A DNA stretch of 64,000 nucleotides from Agathobaculum hominis (lineage in GTDB: Bacteria > Bacillota > Clostridia > Oscillospirales > Butyricicoccaceae). The notes beneath the pieces were generated by a model. That model had not been told where the DNA came from, did not search any database, and saw only the letters and a list, made by a program, of their open reading frames with translations. This document shows, piece by piece, positions 35,435-44,149 of the stretch (position 1 is its first letter; each line of letters begins with the position of its first letter). Location: assembly GCF_014288055.1 (NCBI RefSeq), contig NZ_JACOPK010000004.1, positions 1 to 64,000 on the forward strand, in the 5' to 3' direction. The position numbers and the translations under genes were made by a program.

Positions 35435-37058
35435 AAACGTCAGTACGGTTCGGATTATCCTCTCCTCCGCGCTAAAAAACGCAGTTTTAAGCATCGGAAC
35501 GGTCGCTGCGGTCGCCGGCGCCATCGTGACGGCGCTCATCCCGCCGCTTGTGCTCGAACGCATCGTAAACACGCTCACGGAAGGAAAACGCCTGGGAATT
35601 ATGCTCGTTTCAGCATATTTCGGCATTATTTTAATGGCAGGACTTGCTGAGTCAGCAAGAGAAAGCCTTCTCTCCGTGTTTGGACAGCGTATCACGCGCA
35701 GTCTGCGTCACGAGCTCTGCGGAAAACTGTCCCGACTGGATACGGGATGTTTTGTGCAGCAGACACCCGGCGAAATCGTATCACGGTTTGTTGGTGATGT
35801 CGACACCGTGGAAAATCTGTTTACCGGCGGCATCATTGGCATGACAGCAGATTTCGGTAAGATTATCAGCATATTAGCGATCGTTTTTATAAAAGCGCCC
35901 GGTCTCGCATGGATGATTATTGCACTTATACCGGCGTTGTACATTTTCACGAGGGTGATTCAGAAGCGAATGCTTCGTGCGCAGATGGACAGCCGGGCTG
36001 CGGCTGCGAGCGTTTCCGGCTTCCTGCCCGAAACACTGCACTGTATCCGCACAGTGCATCTTCTTGGTCGCGAAGGATTTATGCGGAAACGTTATGATGA
36101 AGCAATCGAGGAGGGCTATCAGGCAACAGAACGTACAAATTTTTATGATTCGGTGTACTCTCCGGTCATTCTGATCGTGAGTGCTGCGGTAACTGCGCTG
36201 GTTTTTGTTCTTTCAGCATCAGGAAATCCATCGCTTCGTCATCTGTTCGGCATGTCCGCCGGTACAGCAGTCGCTGTGATCTCGTATATTTCACAGGTAT
36301 TTACGCCACTTGAAAGCATCGGCATGGAAATACAGACCGTGCAGTCAGCAGTCGCAGGCGTGCATCGAATCGACGATTTTCTGGCTCTTTCGGAAAGAGA
36401 TACCGGTAGCGCTGCTGCTGAAAAATCAGATTTGAGTATTTCTGTGAATGAGGTGGATTTCGCTTATACTGCGGATACGCCGGTCCTGGAGAATATTTCG
36501 CTGAATATAAGAGAGGGCGAGCACGTTACGCTGACAGGACGAACCGGAGCAGGAAAATCAACGCTGTTCAAGCTGCTGATGGGGCTGTACCGCCCGCAGA
36601 AGGGCAGCGTGCGCATTATGGGACGCGAGGCGTCGGATATTCCGGATTCAGAGAAACGGCATCTGTTTGGCTGCGTGGAGCAGCATTTTTACGCGCCTCC
36701 CGGTACGATCGAGGAACAGATTACGCTGTTTGACCCGGAAATTACGTATGATGATGCGGTGAAGGCGGCAAAGCTCACGGGCCTGCACGCGGCAATCATG
36801 GCACTGCCTGAAAATTATAAAACGATGTTTTCGGAGGCTCACTTTTCCCAGGGACAGCGGCAGCTGCTAGCAATCGCCCGCGCGGTAGCAGCTGATCCGA
36901 AAATACTGCTTCTTGATGAAATCACCGCGGATCTCGATGCGGAAACCGAACACTGCGTTCTTGCAGCGCTGCGTTCCGCCGCAGGAGGACGCACTGTTGT
37001 TTCGATTTCGCATCGGCTGTATGAGGAAAAGGGCAGCAGAAGAGTCGAGATTGGCTGA
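35427..37058 (+). CDS. ABC exporter half-transporter, active ATP site
   Basis: The 543-aa partner has a six-helix membrane domain and a nucleotide-binding domain with a standard Walker A (GRTGAGKS), a changed signature (FSQGQ) and Walker B LLLDEITADLD with the catalytic Glu. The two proteins should form one composite exporter, probably of drugs, peptides or lipids. The GTG start overlaps the previous stop. Base composition is more AT-rich than in the genes before. Confidence 0.9.
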   Translation: MHKNVSTVRIILSSALKNAVLSIGTVAAVAGAIVTALIPPLVLERIVNTLTEGKRLGIMLVSAYFGIILMAGLAESARESLLSVFGQRITRSLRHELCGKLSRLDTGCFVQQTPGEIVSRFVGDVDTVENLFTGGIIGMTADFGKIISILAIVFIKAPGLAWMIIALIPALYIFTRVIQKRMLRAQMDSRAAAASVSGFLPETLHCIRTVHLLGREGFMRKRYDEAIEEGYQATERTNFYDSVYSPVILIVSAAVTALVFVLSASGNPSLRHLFGMSAGTAVAVISYISQVFTPLESIGMEIQTVQSAVAGVHRIDDFLALSERDTGSAAAEKSDLSISVNEVDFAYTADTPVLENISLNIREGEHVTLTGRTGAGKSTLFKLLMGLYRPQKGSVRIMGREASDIPDSEKRHLFGCVEQHFYAPPGTIEEQITLFDPEITYDDAVKAAKLTGLHAAIMALPENYKTMFSEAHFSQGQRQLLAIARAVAADPKILLLDEITADLDAETEHCVLAALRSAAGGRTVVSISHRLYEEKGSRRVEIG

Positions 37059-37065
37059 GATGTAA

Positions 37066-37100
37066 AAGACGGCTGAGGATAAAAACTCAGCCGTCTTGTT
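37066..37100. terminator. Terminator between the ABC operon and the peptidase gene
   Basis: A 12-bp stem (AAGACGGCTGAG with CTCAGCCGTCTT) and 8-base A-rich loop between convergent genes; the T tail is mixed on the plus strand (TTGTTGT). Confidence 0.8.
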
Positions 37101-37109
37101 GTATTTGTA

Positions 37110-38306
37110 TCAGTAATTGATTTCGAGACCGGTCTCGCAGTCTCCGGTAAGTGATTTTGCGGCGCTGTCTTCCGTAACTTCATAGGTGTTTTCCGTGCCG
37201 ATGAGGCCAATGCCTTCGAGCGCGATTTTCGGCTCGACCGCAAACGTCATGCCGGGTACGACCGGATCGTTAAAGCCCTTGGCAAGAACCGGCGCCTCGT
37301 CCATCGTCAGACCGATGGAATGACCGAGAAATTTGCAGGAATTCATAAAGCCGTCGCGGAATGCCGGGTCAACAGCGGCGAGGATCTTTTCGTAAATCTC
37401 AGCCGGAACCGCACCCGGACGCAGCAGCTCAGCGGTCATCTTCTCGAGTGCAATGCACTGCTCGTGTGCGGCACGGATCAGATCCGCCTTCGGATTTTCG
37501 TCAAGGTCGCCGAAATAGAACGTGATGCTCTTGTCGGTGTGATACCCGCGCCAGCCGCATGGAATGTCGAGCAGCACGGTATCGCCTCCGCGAAGCAGGC
37601 GCTCGGTCGAACCGATGGACTTCATGGCGATGCAGGTGCCGACCGTGCCGGAGGGGCTGTCGAGCGCCGTTGGCATCAGGCCGTTCTCACTGTAGCTTGC
37701 AAGGCCGAGCACATCCTCGGCCGCCGGCTGATTGAAACGGGAGATACCCATCGCGCCGTGGTCGAGCATGGAGGTGCAGATCTCAGAACACAGACGAGCT
37801 TCGCTCAGGCCGGGGCGCAGGAGAGCCGGTGCAACGGTTTCGAGAACCTTTGCGTGGATTTTGCCGGCGTGCCTCATGCACTCCAACTCGTAGGCGCTCT
37901 TGACGGTGCGCAGACCGCCCAGAATACTGTCGATGGAGGCAGGAGCGAAAGGAAGATACTTCTGGAGCATGGCGAGCTTTTGCAGCGTTATCGTCCGCGT
38001 CGCGACGTAAACCGTTTCGGGGATATGAGGAAAGGCGGATGCAATGCCGCGGAAGCTGCCGAGCGGACGGATGTCGGCGAAGCTGGAGTCGCGCACGGCG
38101 CATTCATAGGAATGGCGCACGAAAAGGGCCGCCTCATCGGGCGTGATGACGAGCGCGCCCTCCTGCATTGTGCCGGTAAAATAATACAGGTCGATCTTGC
38201 TGTCGAGCAGGATCATTCCCCAGTCGGGGTGGGCGGCAGACATCGCGCGGCGCAGGTTTTCCAGACGCGCGGCGAGCTCGGCCGCAGGAACAGCGGTATG
38301 TGGCAT
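37110..38306 (-). CDS. M24 family metallopeptidase (Xaa-Pro aminopeptidase-like)
   Basis: The 398-aa protein has a creatinase-like N-terminal domain and a C-terminal pita-bread peptidase domain. The five metal ligands appear intact: Asp in VLLDIPCG and HTDKS, His in LGHSIGL, Glu in AVEPKIAL and in GTENTYEV. It should remove N-terminal residues next to proline, probably in the cytoplasm since no signal peptide is seen. GGAGGG precedes the ATG on the minus strand. Confidence 0.9.
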   Translation of the reverse strand: MPHTAVPAAELAARLENLRRAMSAAHPDWGMILLDSKIDLYYFTGTMQEGALVITPDEAALFVRHSYECAVRDSSFADIRPLGSFRGIASAFPHIPETVYVATRTITLQKLAMLQKYLPFAPASIDSILGGLRTVKSAYELECMRHAGKIHAKVLETVAPALLRPGLSEARLCSEICTSMLDHGAMGISRFNQPAAEDVLGLASYSENGLMPTALDSPSGTVGTCIAMKSIGSTERLLRGGDTVLLDIPCGWRGYHTDKSITFYFGDLDENPKADLIRAAHEQCIALEKMTAELLRPGAVPAEIYEKILAAVDPAFRDGFMNSCKFLGHSIGLTMDEAPVLAKGFNDPVVPGMTFAVEPKIALEGIGLIGTENTYEVTEDSAAKSLTGDCETGLEINY

Positions 38307-38478
38307 GGTTATCCCTCCGTTTTTTTATTATAGCTCCTTCATCATACCACAGCTGTACCGCAAAAGTCGAGAGGGCAGCGCAGCTTTTTTGCGCATCCGG
38401 CTGCGTTCGATTGACTTTTTTTCGCTGCTGCGGTATCATGATATATAAAGAAAAATGCCCGCAGGGAAAGGAGTCGTT

Positions 38479-40005
38479 ATGCGCAGATTTTTCGGCCGGA
38501 TACTTGGTGACCGGCGCGTTGCTGGCGGATTGTTTTTGATTTTGGAGCTGATCGCCGTGATGTGGGGCGTGGGCTGGATGAGCGAGCGATGGCCGTCGGT
38601 CACGCCGGCGCTCACCATTCTCAGCTTTGTCATCGTGGTCTGGCTCGTCCGCAAGTACGACAATCCGACCTATAAGATTACATGGATTATCATTATCCTG
38701 CTGTTTCCGCTGTTCGGCGGCCTGTTTTACCTGTTCTGGGGTAATACGCCTTTCAACCGCGCGCGCACACAGCATCAGTATGAGCCAAATCCGCCGGATT
38801 TCACCGATTACATGCGCAAGCCTGCAACGGAGGAGCTTTCGCAGCTGCATCCGCGTCATGCGGCCCGCACGCGCTATATCGACAGTCTGTGCGGCATGCC
38901 GGCCTGGACGAACACGGAGGCGCATTACTTCCGCGCCGGCGAGGATATGTTTGCTTCGATGTGCGAGGAGCTGGAAAAGGCGGAGCGGTTCATCTTTCTC
39001 GAATACTTCATCATTGAAGAAGGCAGGATGTGGAACACGATTCTCGATATTCTGGCGCGAAAGGCAAAGGAAGGTTTGGATGTCCGCATCATTTACGATG
39101 ATGTCGGGTCGATCGCGACGCTGCCGCAGCACTATGACCGCTATCTCGTGTCGCTCGGCATCCGTGCGGTCCGTTTCAACCGCTTTATTCCGACGCTCAA
39201 TACCTATCTGAACTATCGAAATCACCGCAAAATGATGATCATAGACGGCAATGTGGGGTATATGGGCGGCATCAACCTTGCCGATGAATATATCAACGAA
39301 AAGGTACGCTTCGGCTACTGGAAGGATACCGGCATCCTGCTGCGCGGTGATGGCACGGCGAACATGACTTCGCTGTTCCTTCAGATGTGGGAGTATGTGA
39401 CGGGCGAGAAGATTACCGCGTTCGAAAACTATCTGCCGACGGTCAAGCTGCCGCAGGACGGCTGGGTGCAGCCGTTCGCCGACTCGCCGCTCGACGATCT
39501 CAACATCGGTGAGTCCACCTATCTTCAGATCATTCACAACGCGCGAAAGTATGTCTACATCACGACGCCGTATCTTGTGCTCGACAACGAGATGATCACG
39601 GCACTGACGATCGCGGCGCAGTCGGGTGTTGACGTCCGCATCCTGACGCCGGGCATCCCGGATAAAAAGCTGGTCTATATGATCACGCGGTCGTATTATC
39701 AGCAGCTGCACCGTGCAGGCGTGAAAATCTATGAATACCGCCCCGGCTTCCTGCACGCGAAGAGTATCGTCTCGGACGACGATACGGCGGTGGTCGGCAC
39801 GATCAATATGGATTTCCGCTCGTTCTTCCTGCACTTTGAGTGTGCGACCTGCTTCTACAACAGCTCGGTCGTAGCGTCGGTCAAGCAGGATATCCTCGAA
39901 ACGATCAATGTCAGCCGCCGAATTGACGACGCATGGCTGCGGCGCGTTCCGTGGCTGCGGTCGATCGCCGCAAGCGTGCTGCGCCTGTTCGCGCCACTGC
40001 TGTAA
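38479..40005 (+). CDS. cls: Cardiolipin synthase
   Basis: Cls joins phosphatidylglycerol molecules to form cardiolipin at the membrane. The 508-aa protein starts with two membrane helices (GGLFLILELIAVMWGVGW; IIIILLFPLFGGLFYLFWG) and has two phospholipase D motifs: HRKMMIID near residue 249 and HAKSIVSDD near 426. AAAGGAG fits the ATG at 38479; an ATG at 38455 lies before that site. Confidence 0.93.
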   Translation: MRRFFGRILGDRRVAGGLFLILELIAVMWGVGWMSERWPSVTPALTILSFVIVVWLVRKYDNPTYKITWIIIILLFPLFGGLFYLFWGNTPFNRARTQHQYEPNPPDFTDYMRKPATEELSQLHPRHAARTRYIDSLCGMPAWTNTEAHYFRAGEDMFASMCEELEKAERFIFLEYFIIEEGRMWNTILDILARKAKEGLDVRIIYDDVGSIATLPQHYDRYLVSLGIRAVRFNRFIPTLNTYLNYRNHRKMMIIDGNVGYMGGINLADEYINEKVRFGYWKDTGILLRGDGTANMTSLFLQMWEYVTGEKITAFENYLPTVKLPQDGWVQPFADSPLDDLNIGESTYLQIIHNARKYVYITTPYLVLDNEMITALTIAAQSGVDVRILTPGIPDKKLVYMITRSYYQQLHRAGVKIYEYRPGFLHAKSIVSDDDTAVVGTINMDFRSFFLHFECATCFYNSSVVASVKQDILETINVSRRIDDAWLRRVPWLRSIAASVLRLFAPLL

Positions 40006-40075
40006 GCAGCTGATTTTGAAAGATGAAAATCGTGGGGGATAAAGCGAACAGATCGAAAGTTGTGGAGGTCTATGT

Positions 40076-40315
40076 ATGAAGAAAATAATTGCAGGAACAG
40101 GATTTGAACTTACAGGAACATTGATGGTGCTATGTACTTCTTTGATGGCAAGCATGAATATGGAAAATACAACAGAGTGGAATACGGAATTGGGCAGATA
40201 TTGGCAAACAGTATCTGATATGAGTTTATTCCCTGTGCTGATAACAGGAATTATTTTATTGGTAACAGGCATTGCATTTTCTTTATGGGGTGTTTTTTCA
40301 AAAGAAGATAAATAA
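40076..40315 (+). CDS. Small membrane protein of unknown function
   Basis: A 79-aa protein with a good ribosome site (GGAGG 9 bases before the ATG). It has one hydrophobic segment near residues 12-26 and a second near 53-72 (FPVLITGIILLVTGIAFSLW). The gene is clearly AT-rich compared with its neighbours and stands alone before a terminator. I do not recognise a family. It may be a recent acquisition. Confidence 0.7.
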   Translation: MKKIIAGTGFELTGTLMVLCTSLMASMNMENTTEWNTELGRYWQTVSDMSLFPVLITGIILLVTGIAFSLWGVFSKEDK

Positions 40316-40347
40316 ACGCTGTTCCAGTTCGATAGACCGTGCATCTC

Positions 40348-40388
40348 AAAAAGGCACCGCCTCATTTTTCGTGAAGCGGTGCCTTTTT
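40348..40388. terminator. Bidirectional terminator
   Basis: AAAAAGGCACCGC pairs with GCGGTGCCTTTTT around a 15-base loop, between convergent genes. Confidence 0.85.
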
Positions 40389-40397
40389 GATACATTT

Positions 40398-40727
40398 TTA
40401 CGTGCGCAGACCGAGATGCAGCAGCAGATAAAGGATGCAGGCTGCGATGGCGGCCCAGATGAGGCTGGTCATCAGAGTCAGAAACAGGCCGCGGAGCGGA
40501 AAACGGGTGCGGCGGAGCAGCAGTCCGAGCGAATGCGCGTCTCCCATGGCGCTGATGGCACGTTCGATGGCCTGCCCGCGCGGGCAGCCGGTGCTGCGTT
40601 CGAGAAGCTCCGCACGCGAGAGAATATGGTCAGCCAGCTCGCGGCGCACGCGGCGGCGGTAGGGCGGCCAGAACAGCGGACCGCAGACCTCGTCGAGAAA
40701 AGCGGCAAGGCGTTCATCTTCGTGCAC
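40398..40727 (-). CDS. Small membrane protein encoded with PadR (permease-prefix-like)
   Basis: The 109-aa protein has a helical N-terminal part (ELADHILSRAELLERSTG) resembling the permease prefix or DUF1700-type domains that often pair with PadR regulators, and one C-terminal membrane helix (LTLMTSLIWAAIAACILYLL). The GTG at 40727 follows AGGAGGTGA. It overlaps the end of padR by 14 bases, so the two are co-translated. Its function is unknown. Confidence 0.75.
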   Translation of the reverse strand: MHEDERLAAFLDEVCGPLFWPPYRRRVRRELADHILSRAELLERSTGCPRGQAIERAISAMGDAHSLGLLLRRTRFPLRGLFLTLMTSLIWAAIAACILYLLLHLGLRT

Positions 40728-41064
40728 AGGTCTCACCTCCTGCGGCCAGACTGCTGCATTTGCGGCGGTAATGCTCCCATTCGCGGCGGCACCGCGCAAG
40801 CGTCTTTGTCCCCTGACGGGTGAGACGGTACCAGCGGCGCGGTCGGCCGCCGTTCATGCGCTCGCGCGAGCGGATGTCGCCGCGCTCCTCTAGCCGGTGC
40901 AGCAGGGGGTACAGGTCGCCCTCATGCCCGGCAAAGGTGCGGTCGCACTGGCGCTCGAGTATCGTTATGATCTCGTGCCCGGCGCGTTCTCCGTCGGCAA
41001 GTATGCCCAGCACGAGCAGTACATTGCATGACGCCCAGCAGGCGTCGTTCCCCCGGTCGGACAT
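40714..41064 (-). CDS. PadR family transcriptional regulator
   Basis: The 116-aa protein has the PadR winged helix (ILADGERAGHEIITILERQ; GDLYPLLHRLEERGDIRSRE) and the following GRPRRWYRLTRQG wing. The ATG at 41064 has GGAGGTGAG upstream. A promoter with a palindrome over its -10 lies just upstream, which suggests autoregulation. Confidence 0.9.
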   Translation of the reverse strand: MSDRGNDACWASCNVLLVLGILADGERAGHEIITILERQCDRTFAGHEGDLYPLLHRLEERGDIRSRERMNGGRPRRWYRLTRQGTKTLARCRREWEHYRRKCSSLAAGGETCARR

Positions 41065-41090
41065 CGTTCTCACCTCCGCATATGACTTGC

Positions 41091-41103
41091 TATACACAGT
41101 ATA
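41091..41103 (-). promoter_or_regulatory. Palindrome over the padR -10: likely PadR operator
   Basis: TATAC-ACA-GTATA is a perfect inverted repeat that covers the -10 hexamer of the padR promoter. Confidence 0.6.
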
Positions 41104-41126
41104 CCCGAAGTACGGCGATGCGTCAA
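41098..41126 (-). promoter_or_regulatory. Promoter of the padR unit
   Basis: On the minus strand TTGACG (41121-41126), 17-bp spacer, TATACT (41098-41103). Confidence 0.8.
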
Positions 41127-41165
41127 ACTGTTGATAAAATTCACACAAAATTTATAGGAGCGCCC

Positions 41166-41194
41166 TTGCGTTTTCTGCGCTCAAAGGGTAAAAT
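41166..41194 (+). promoter_or_regulatory. Promoter of the small export protein gene
   Basis: TTGCGT, 17-bp spacer and TAAAAT, 32 bases before the TTG start. Confidence 0.65.
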
Positions 41195-41225
41195 AAAAGT
41201 AATATTTCGAAAAAGGAGTAGAAGA

Positions 41226-41717
41226 TTGTTTTCTGCATTATTTGACTGGCTGCTCGGCGCGGGGCGCGAGGCGGCCGTTTTTATCATTTCCATGGTGCCG
41301 CTCGTAGAGCTGCGCGGCGCAGTACCGCTCGGCGCGGCCGCCGGAATCCCGTGGACGACGCTTTTTCCTCTGGCCATCCTCGGCAATATGCTCCCCATTC
41401 CGCTGCTGCTCGTGTTCGGGGAAAAGCTGATGGAATGGGCAGAAACCCTGCCGCCGCTGCGTAAATTTGCTGCTGCGTACAAGAAAAAACTGCTGAGCAA
41501 AAGCGGCGAGGTCACAAAATACGCCCGTCTCGGACTGTATCTCTTCGTTGCTGTTCCGCTTCCGGGAACCGGCGCGTGGTCGGGTGCGCTGATCGCAACG
41601 CTGCTGAAAATGCCCAAAACGCGCGCGCTGCTGTCTATTTTCTGCGGCGTCATCACGGCGGGCATCATTATGCTGATCGCGTCTCACGGCGTGCTCGGTG
41701 TGGTAAAGATGATATAA
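41226..41717 (+). CDS. Small multidrug export protein family (COG2426-like)
   Basis: The 163-aa protein has about four membrane helices and the family pattern ISMVPLVELRGAVPLGAAAG near the N-terminus and VAVPLPGTGAWSGALIA in the middle. The TTG at 41226 has AAGGAG 7 bases upstream; the upstream open frame has no such site. Members are named as exporters, but few have been tested. Confidence 0.82.
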   Translation: MFSALFDWLLGAGREAAVFIISMVPLVELRGAVPLGAAAGIPWTTLFPLAILGNMLPIPLLLVFGEKLMEWAETLPPLRKFAAAYKKKLLSKSGEVTKYARLGLYLFVAVPLPGTGAWSGALIATLLKMPKTRALLSIFCGVITAGIIMLIASHGVLGVVKMI

Positions 41718-41720
41718 ACA

Positions 41721-41764
41721 AACGCAAAAGGCACTCTCATTCATCTGAGAGTGCCTTTTGCGTT
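41721..41764. terminator. Bidirectional terminator
   Basis: An 18-bp perfect stem (AACGCAAAAGGCACTCTC with GAGAGTGCCTTTTGCGTT) and an 8-base loop. It overlaps the stop codon of the convergent DUF134 gene. Confidence 0.88.
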
Positions 41765-42527
41765 AGTGCTTTCCGCAGCCGTGTTCGCCGCAGGTGTGAT
41801 GGCCGCTGCCGTGTTCGTGCTCGTGATGGGTGCAATGGACGTTCGGATTGAAGGTCAGCTGACCGGCTGCAAGCGCTGCCGCAGCTTCGTCTGCGCTGCC
41901 CGAAACACCGCCGTACAGTCGAATGCCCGCCTGCGCAAGCGCAGTCTGTGCGCCGCCGCCGATGCCGCCGCAGATCAGCGCGTCGACCTGATGCGCGGTC
42001 AGGAAGCCTGCAAGGGCACCGTGGCCGCTGCCGTTCGTGTCGACTACCTCGCTGTGCCTGATCTCGCCGTTCTCCACATCGTACAGCTTGAACTGCTCGG
42101 TATGGCCGAAATGCTGAAAGATGGTTCCGTTCTCGTAGGTAACTGCAATTCTCATGATATGTTCTCCTTTTTCTGTAATCTGCTGCGGGGACTGTGCCGC
42201 GTTTCTGCGGCAGCGGTGGCAGCAGAGCGGTCCTGTGCCGTCGCACAGGCGGTAGCGTCCGCCTGCGATCACGAGCGTCTTGCCGCCGATCAGGCTGTCT
42301 GCAATCTTTGTCCGCGCAGATTCGTAGATTTCGGTCACTGTTGTCCGCGAAATATCCATCTGCGCGGCGCATTGCTCGTGGGTGCATTTCATCAGGTCGA
42401 TCAGCCGCACGGCTTCGTATTCATCCACGGTCAGCGTGATGCTTCCCGGCGAAGGGATACCTTCGGGTACAAAGCGGTCGAACTCCGGCACGGTGCAGAT
42501 GCGCCGCCATCGGCAGGGTCTTGCCAT
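41763..42527 (-). CDS. DUF134 DNA-binding domain fused to a NifX/NifB-type domain
   Basis: The 254-aa protein has an N-terminal DUF134 helix-turn-helix (MARPCRWRRIC; LTVDEYEAVRLIDLM; CAAQMDISRTTVTEIY), a short cysteine-rich linker (LCDGTGPLCCHRCRRN), a dinitrogenase iron-molybdenum cofactor-type domain (MRIAVTYENGTIFQHFGHTE; ICGGIGGGAQTAL) and a tail with many His and Cys residues. The last may bind metal. No nitrogenase genes are present, so a metal or Fe-S sensing regulator is more likely than cofactor assembly. The ATG at 42527 starts the DUF134 motif. Confidence 0.85.
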   Translation of the reverse strand: MARPCRWRRICTVPEFDRFVPEGIPSPGSITLTVDEYEAVRLIDLMKCTHEQCAAQMDISRTTVTEIYESARTKIADSLIGGKTLVIAGGRYRLCDGTGPLCCHRCRRNAAQSPQQITEKGEHIMRIAVTYENGTIFQHFGHTEQFKLYDVENGEIRHSEVVDTNGSGHGALAGFLTAHQVDALICGGIGGGAQTALAQAGIRLYGGVSGSADEAAAALAAGQLTFNPNVHCTHHEHEHGSGHHTCGEHGCGKH

Positions 42528-42544
42528 TGCTGTCACTCCGTTTC

Positions 42545-42556
42545 CGACATATGTCG
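42545..42556. promoter_or_regulatory. Perfect palindrome before the DUF134-NifX gene
   Basis: CGACATATGTCG is self-complementary and lies about 20 bases before the start codon. A second inverted repeat, TGGGTT-n5-AACCCA, lies at 42579-42595. Both flank a TATAAT on the minus strand (42563-42568). They are candidate operators of the adjacent regulator. Confidence 0.5.
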
Positions 42557-42625
42557 ATAATTATTATAACACACAGGATGGGTTCGTTCAACCCACAATG
42601 AAATTTATGAACGGAGAGAAACGAA

Positions 42626-42660
42626 AATCCCGATGCAGATCAGCTCTGCACCGGGATCGA
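42626..42660 (-). terminator. Terminator of the MFS transporter gene
   Basis: On the minus strand GATCCCGGTGCAG pairs with CTGCATCGGGATT around a short loop, then TTTTCGTTT. Confidence 0.75.
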
Positions 42661-42673
42661 GAAGAGAGAGATT

Positions 42674-43855
42674 TTAGCGTTTTTTCAGGTAGCGCATGTT
42701 GCACAGAGCGGAAACGACGAGCATCGCCGCCGCGATGAGCAGCAGAGCAAAGCCGATGCGGATACCGCCGTGGTTTGCGGCAACGCCGATCGCTGCCGGG
42801 GCAGCCGCAGCGCCCAGACCGTTCAGCGTAACATAAATGCCCATCGAGGCCGGATAGCGCGAGAACAGGTCGCCGGCATTCGAGACCGTCGTGCCATACA
42901 TGCCGGACATACACAGGCCGAGTCCGATGGTAGCGACGATCAGTACCGGAAGGCTGGTGCCGAGGACGAGCAGGACGAGGAAGGCTGCGATGCCGAAGCA
43001 CATGACGGTGATCATCTGCCACGGGCGGAACCTTGCCGCGATCACGCTGCACGAGAAACGGCCGACAAGCAGCGAGATCCAGAGCAGCGAAGTAACGATC
43101 TGCGCCGCGCCCGCTGCAAGCACGCCGGAGTCGATGTAGAACGTAGTCAGCCAGCCCATCATGGATGCTTCGACCGCTTCGTAGAAAAAGCAGAGCGCGG
43201 TGGTCAGCCAGAACAGACGCTCGCGGAAAAATCCGTAATCGGTGGCGGATTTCTGCGTGCTTTCCGCAGGCTTTTCCTCATCCATTTTCATAAACAGGCC
43301 GAACACAAGGCCGAAGGTGAGCAGAACGACTGCGATTTCGAGCGCCAGACGCCAGCCGTTTTCACCGCCGAGCTTCTGGCAGGCGAGTACCGCGAGCGGC
43401 GCAACGCACGCGCCGAATGCAAACGCAGCATGCAGCATATTGAGCGGCGTTGCACTGCCGTTTGCGTATTCGCTCATGACGCGGTTGTTGTAGTCGGTAA
43501 TGCCGCCCTTGGAGATGCCGGTCAGGAACATGGCTGCCAGAAGCCAGAGCGGCGAGCCGCCGGTCAGGAGCATGACAAAGCCGACAGCGAACAGATAATA
43601 CAGAATGAGATAAGCCCGCTTGAGTCCCCATTTTACGGCGAGAATGCCGGACAGCAGGCCGATGCCGAGATAGCCGACAGACTGGGAGGAGATCAGTGTT
43701 CCGCCGAGCTGGTAGTCGAGCCCGTAGGCGGCGCGGAGATCGGGAAGGACGGAGCCGAGCATGATCGAGCCGAGGCCGTGTGCGAAATAAACGAGAAACA
43801 GCTCAGCGACAACAAAACGCTTGTTGCGGCTGATAGATGATAAAAATGCCTTCAT
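42674..43855 (-). CDS. Major facilitator superfamily transporter
   Basis: The 393-aa protein has about twelve hydrophobic helices in two halves. Examples are VVAELFLVYFAHGLGSIML at the start and MSGMYGTTVSNAGDLFSRYP in the tenth helix region. The charged loop KWGLKRAY lies between helices 2 and 3, as in MFS sugar or drug transporters of the FucP/FHS type. The ATG at 43855 has AGAAGGGG upstream. The substrate is unknown. No regulator lies beside it. Confidence 0.88.
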   Translation of the reverse strand: MKAFLSSISRNKRFVVAELFLVYFAHGLGSIMLGSVLPDLRAAYGLDYQLGGTLISSQSVGYLGIGLLSGILAVKWGLKRAYLILYYLFAVGFVMLLTGGSPLWLLAAMFLTGISKGGITDYNNRVMSEYANGSATPLNMLHAAFAFGACVAPLAVLACQKLGGENGWRLALEIAVVLLTFGLVFGLFMKMDEEKPAESTQKSATDYGFFRERLFWLTTALCFFYEAVEASMMGWLTTFYIDSGVLAAGAAQIVTSLLWISLLVGRFSCSVIAARFRPWQMITVMCFGIAAFLVLLVLGTSLPVLIVATIGLGLCMSGMYGTTVSNAGDLFSRYPASMGIYVTLNGLGAAAAPAAIGVAANHGGIRIGFALLLIAAAMLVVSALCNMRYLKKR

Positions 43856-44149
43856 AGTGTTTACCCCTTCTGGTTTGCGAAAATGAAGCATTGAGGAAAT
43901 GCGAAACAGCATTCTCTTGCTTGCAGAGAACATTATAGCAGGATAAAATGCGGTTTTCCAGCACAATCTTGCGAATTCGTGCAGAAAAAACGGAAGAAAA
44001 ACCGGTGAAAACTGCCATCCGTCAGGCTGCGGAGCTAGAAAAAATGCGCGGCCGCCTGCGCGGTTTATAAAATCTTGCGCTCGCGTATTTGAGCACAGAA
44101 AAACAGCGGACCGTGGAAGGTCCGCTGTCATGTGTACGTTTGAATATAA

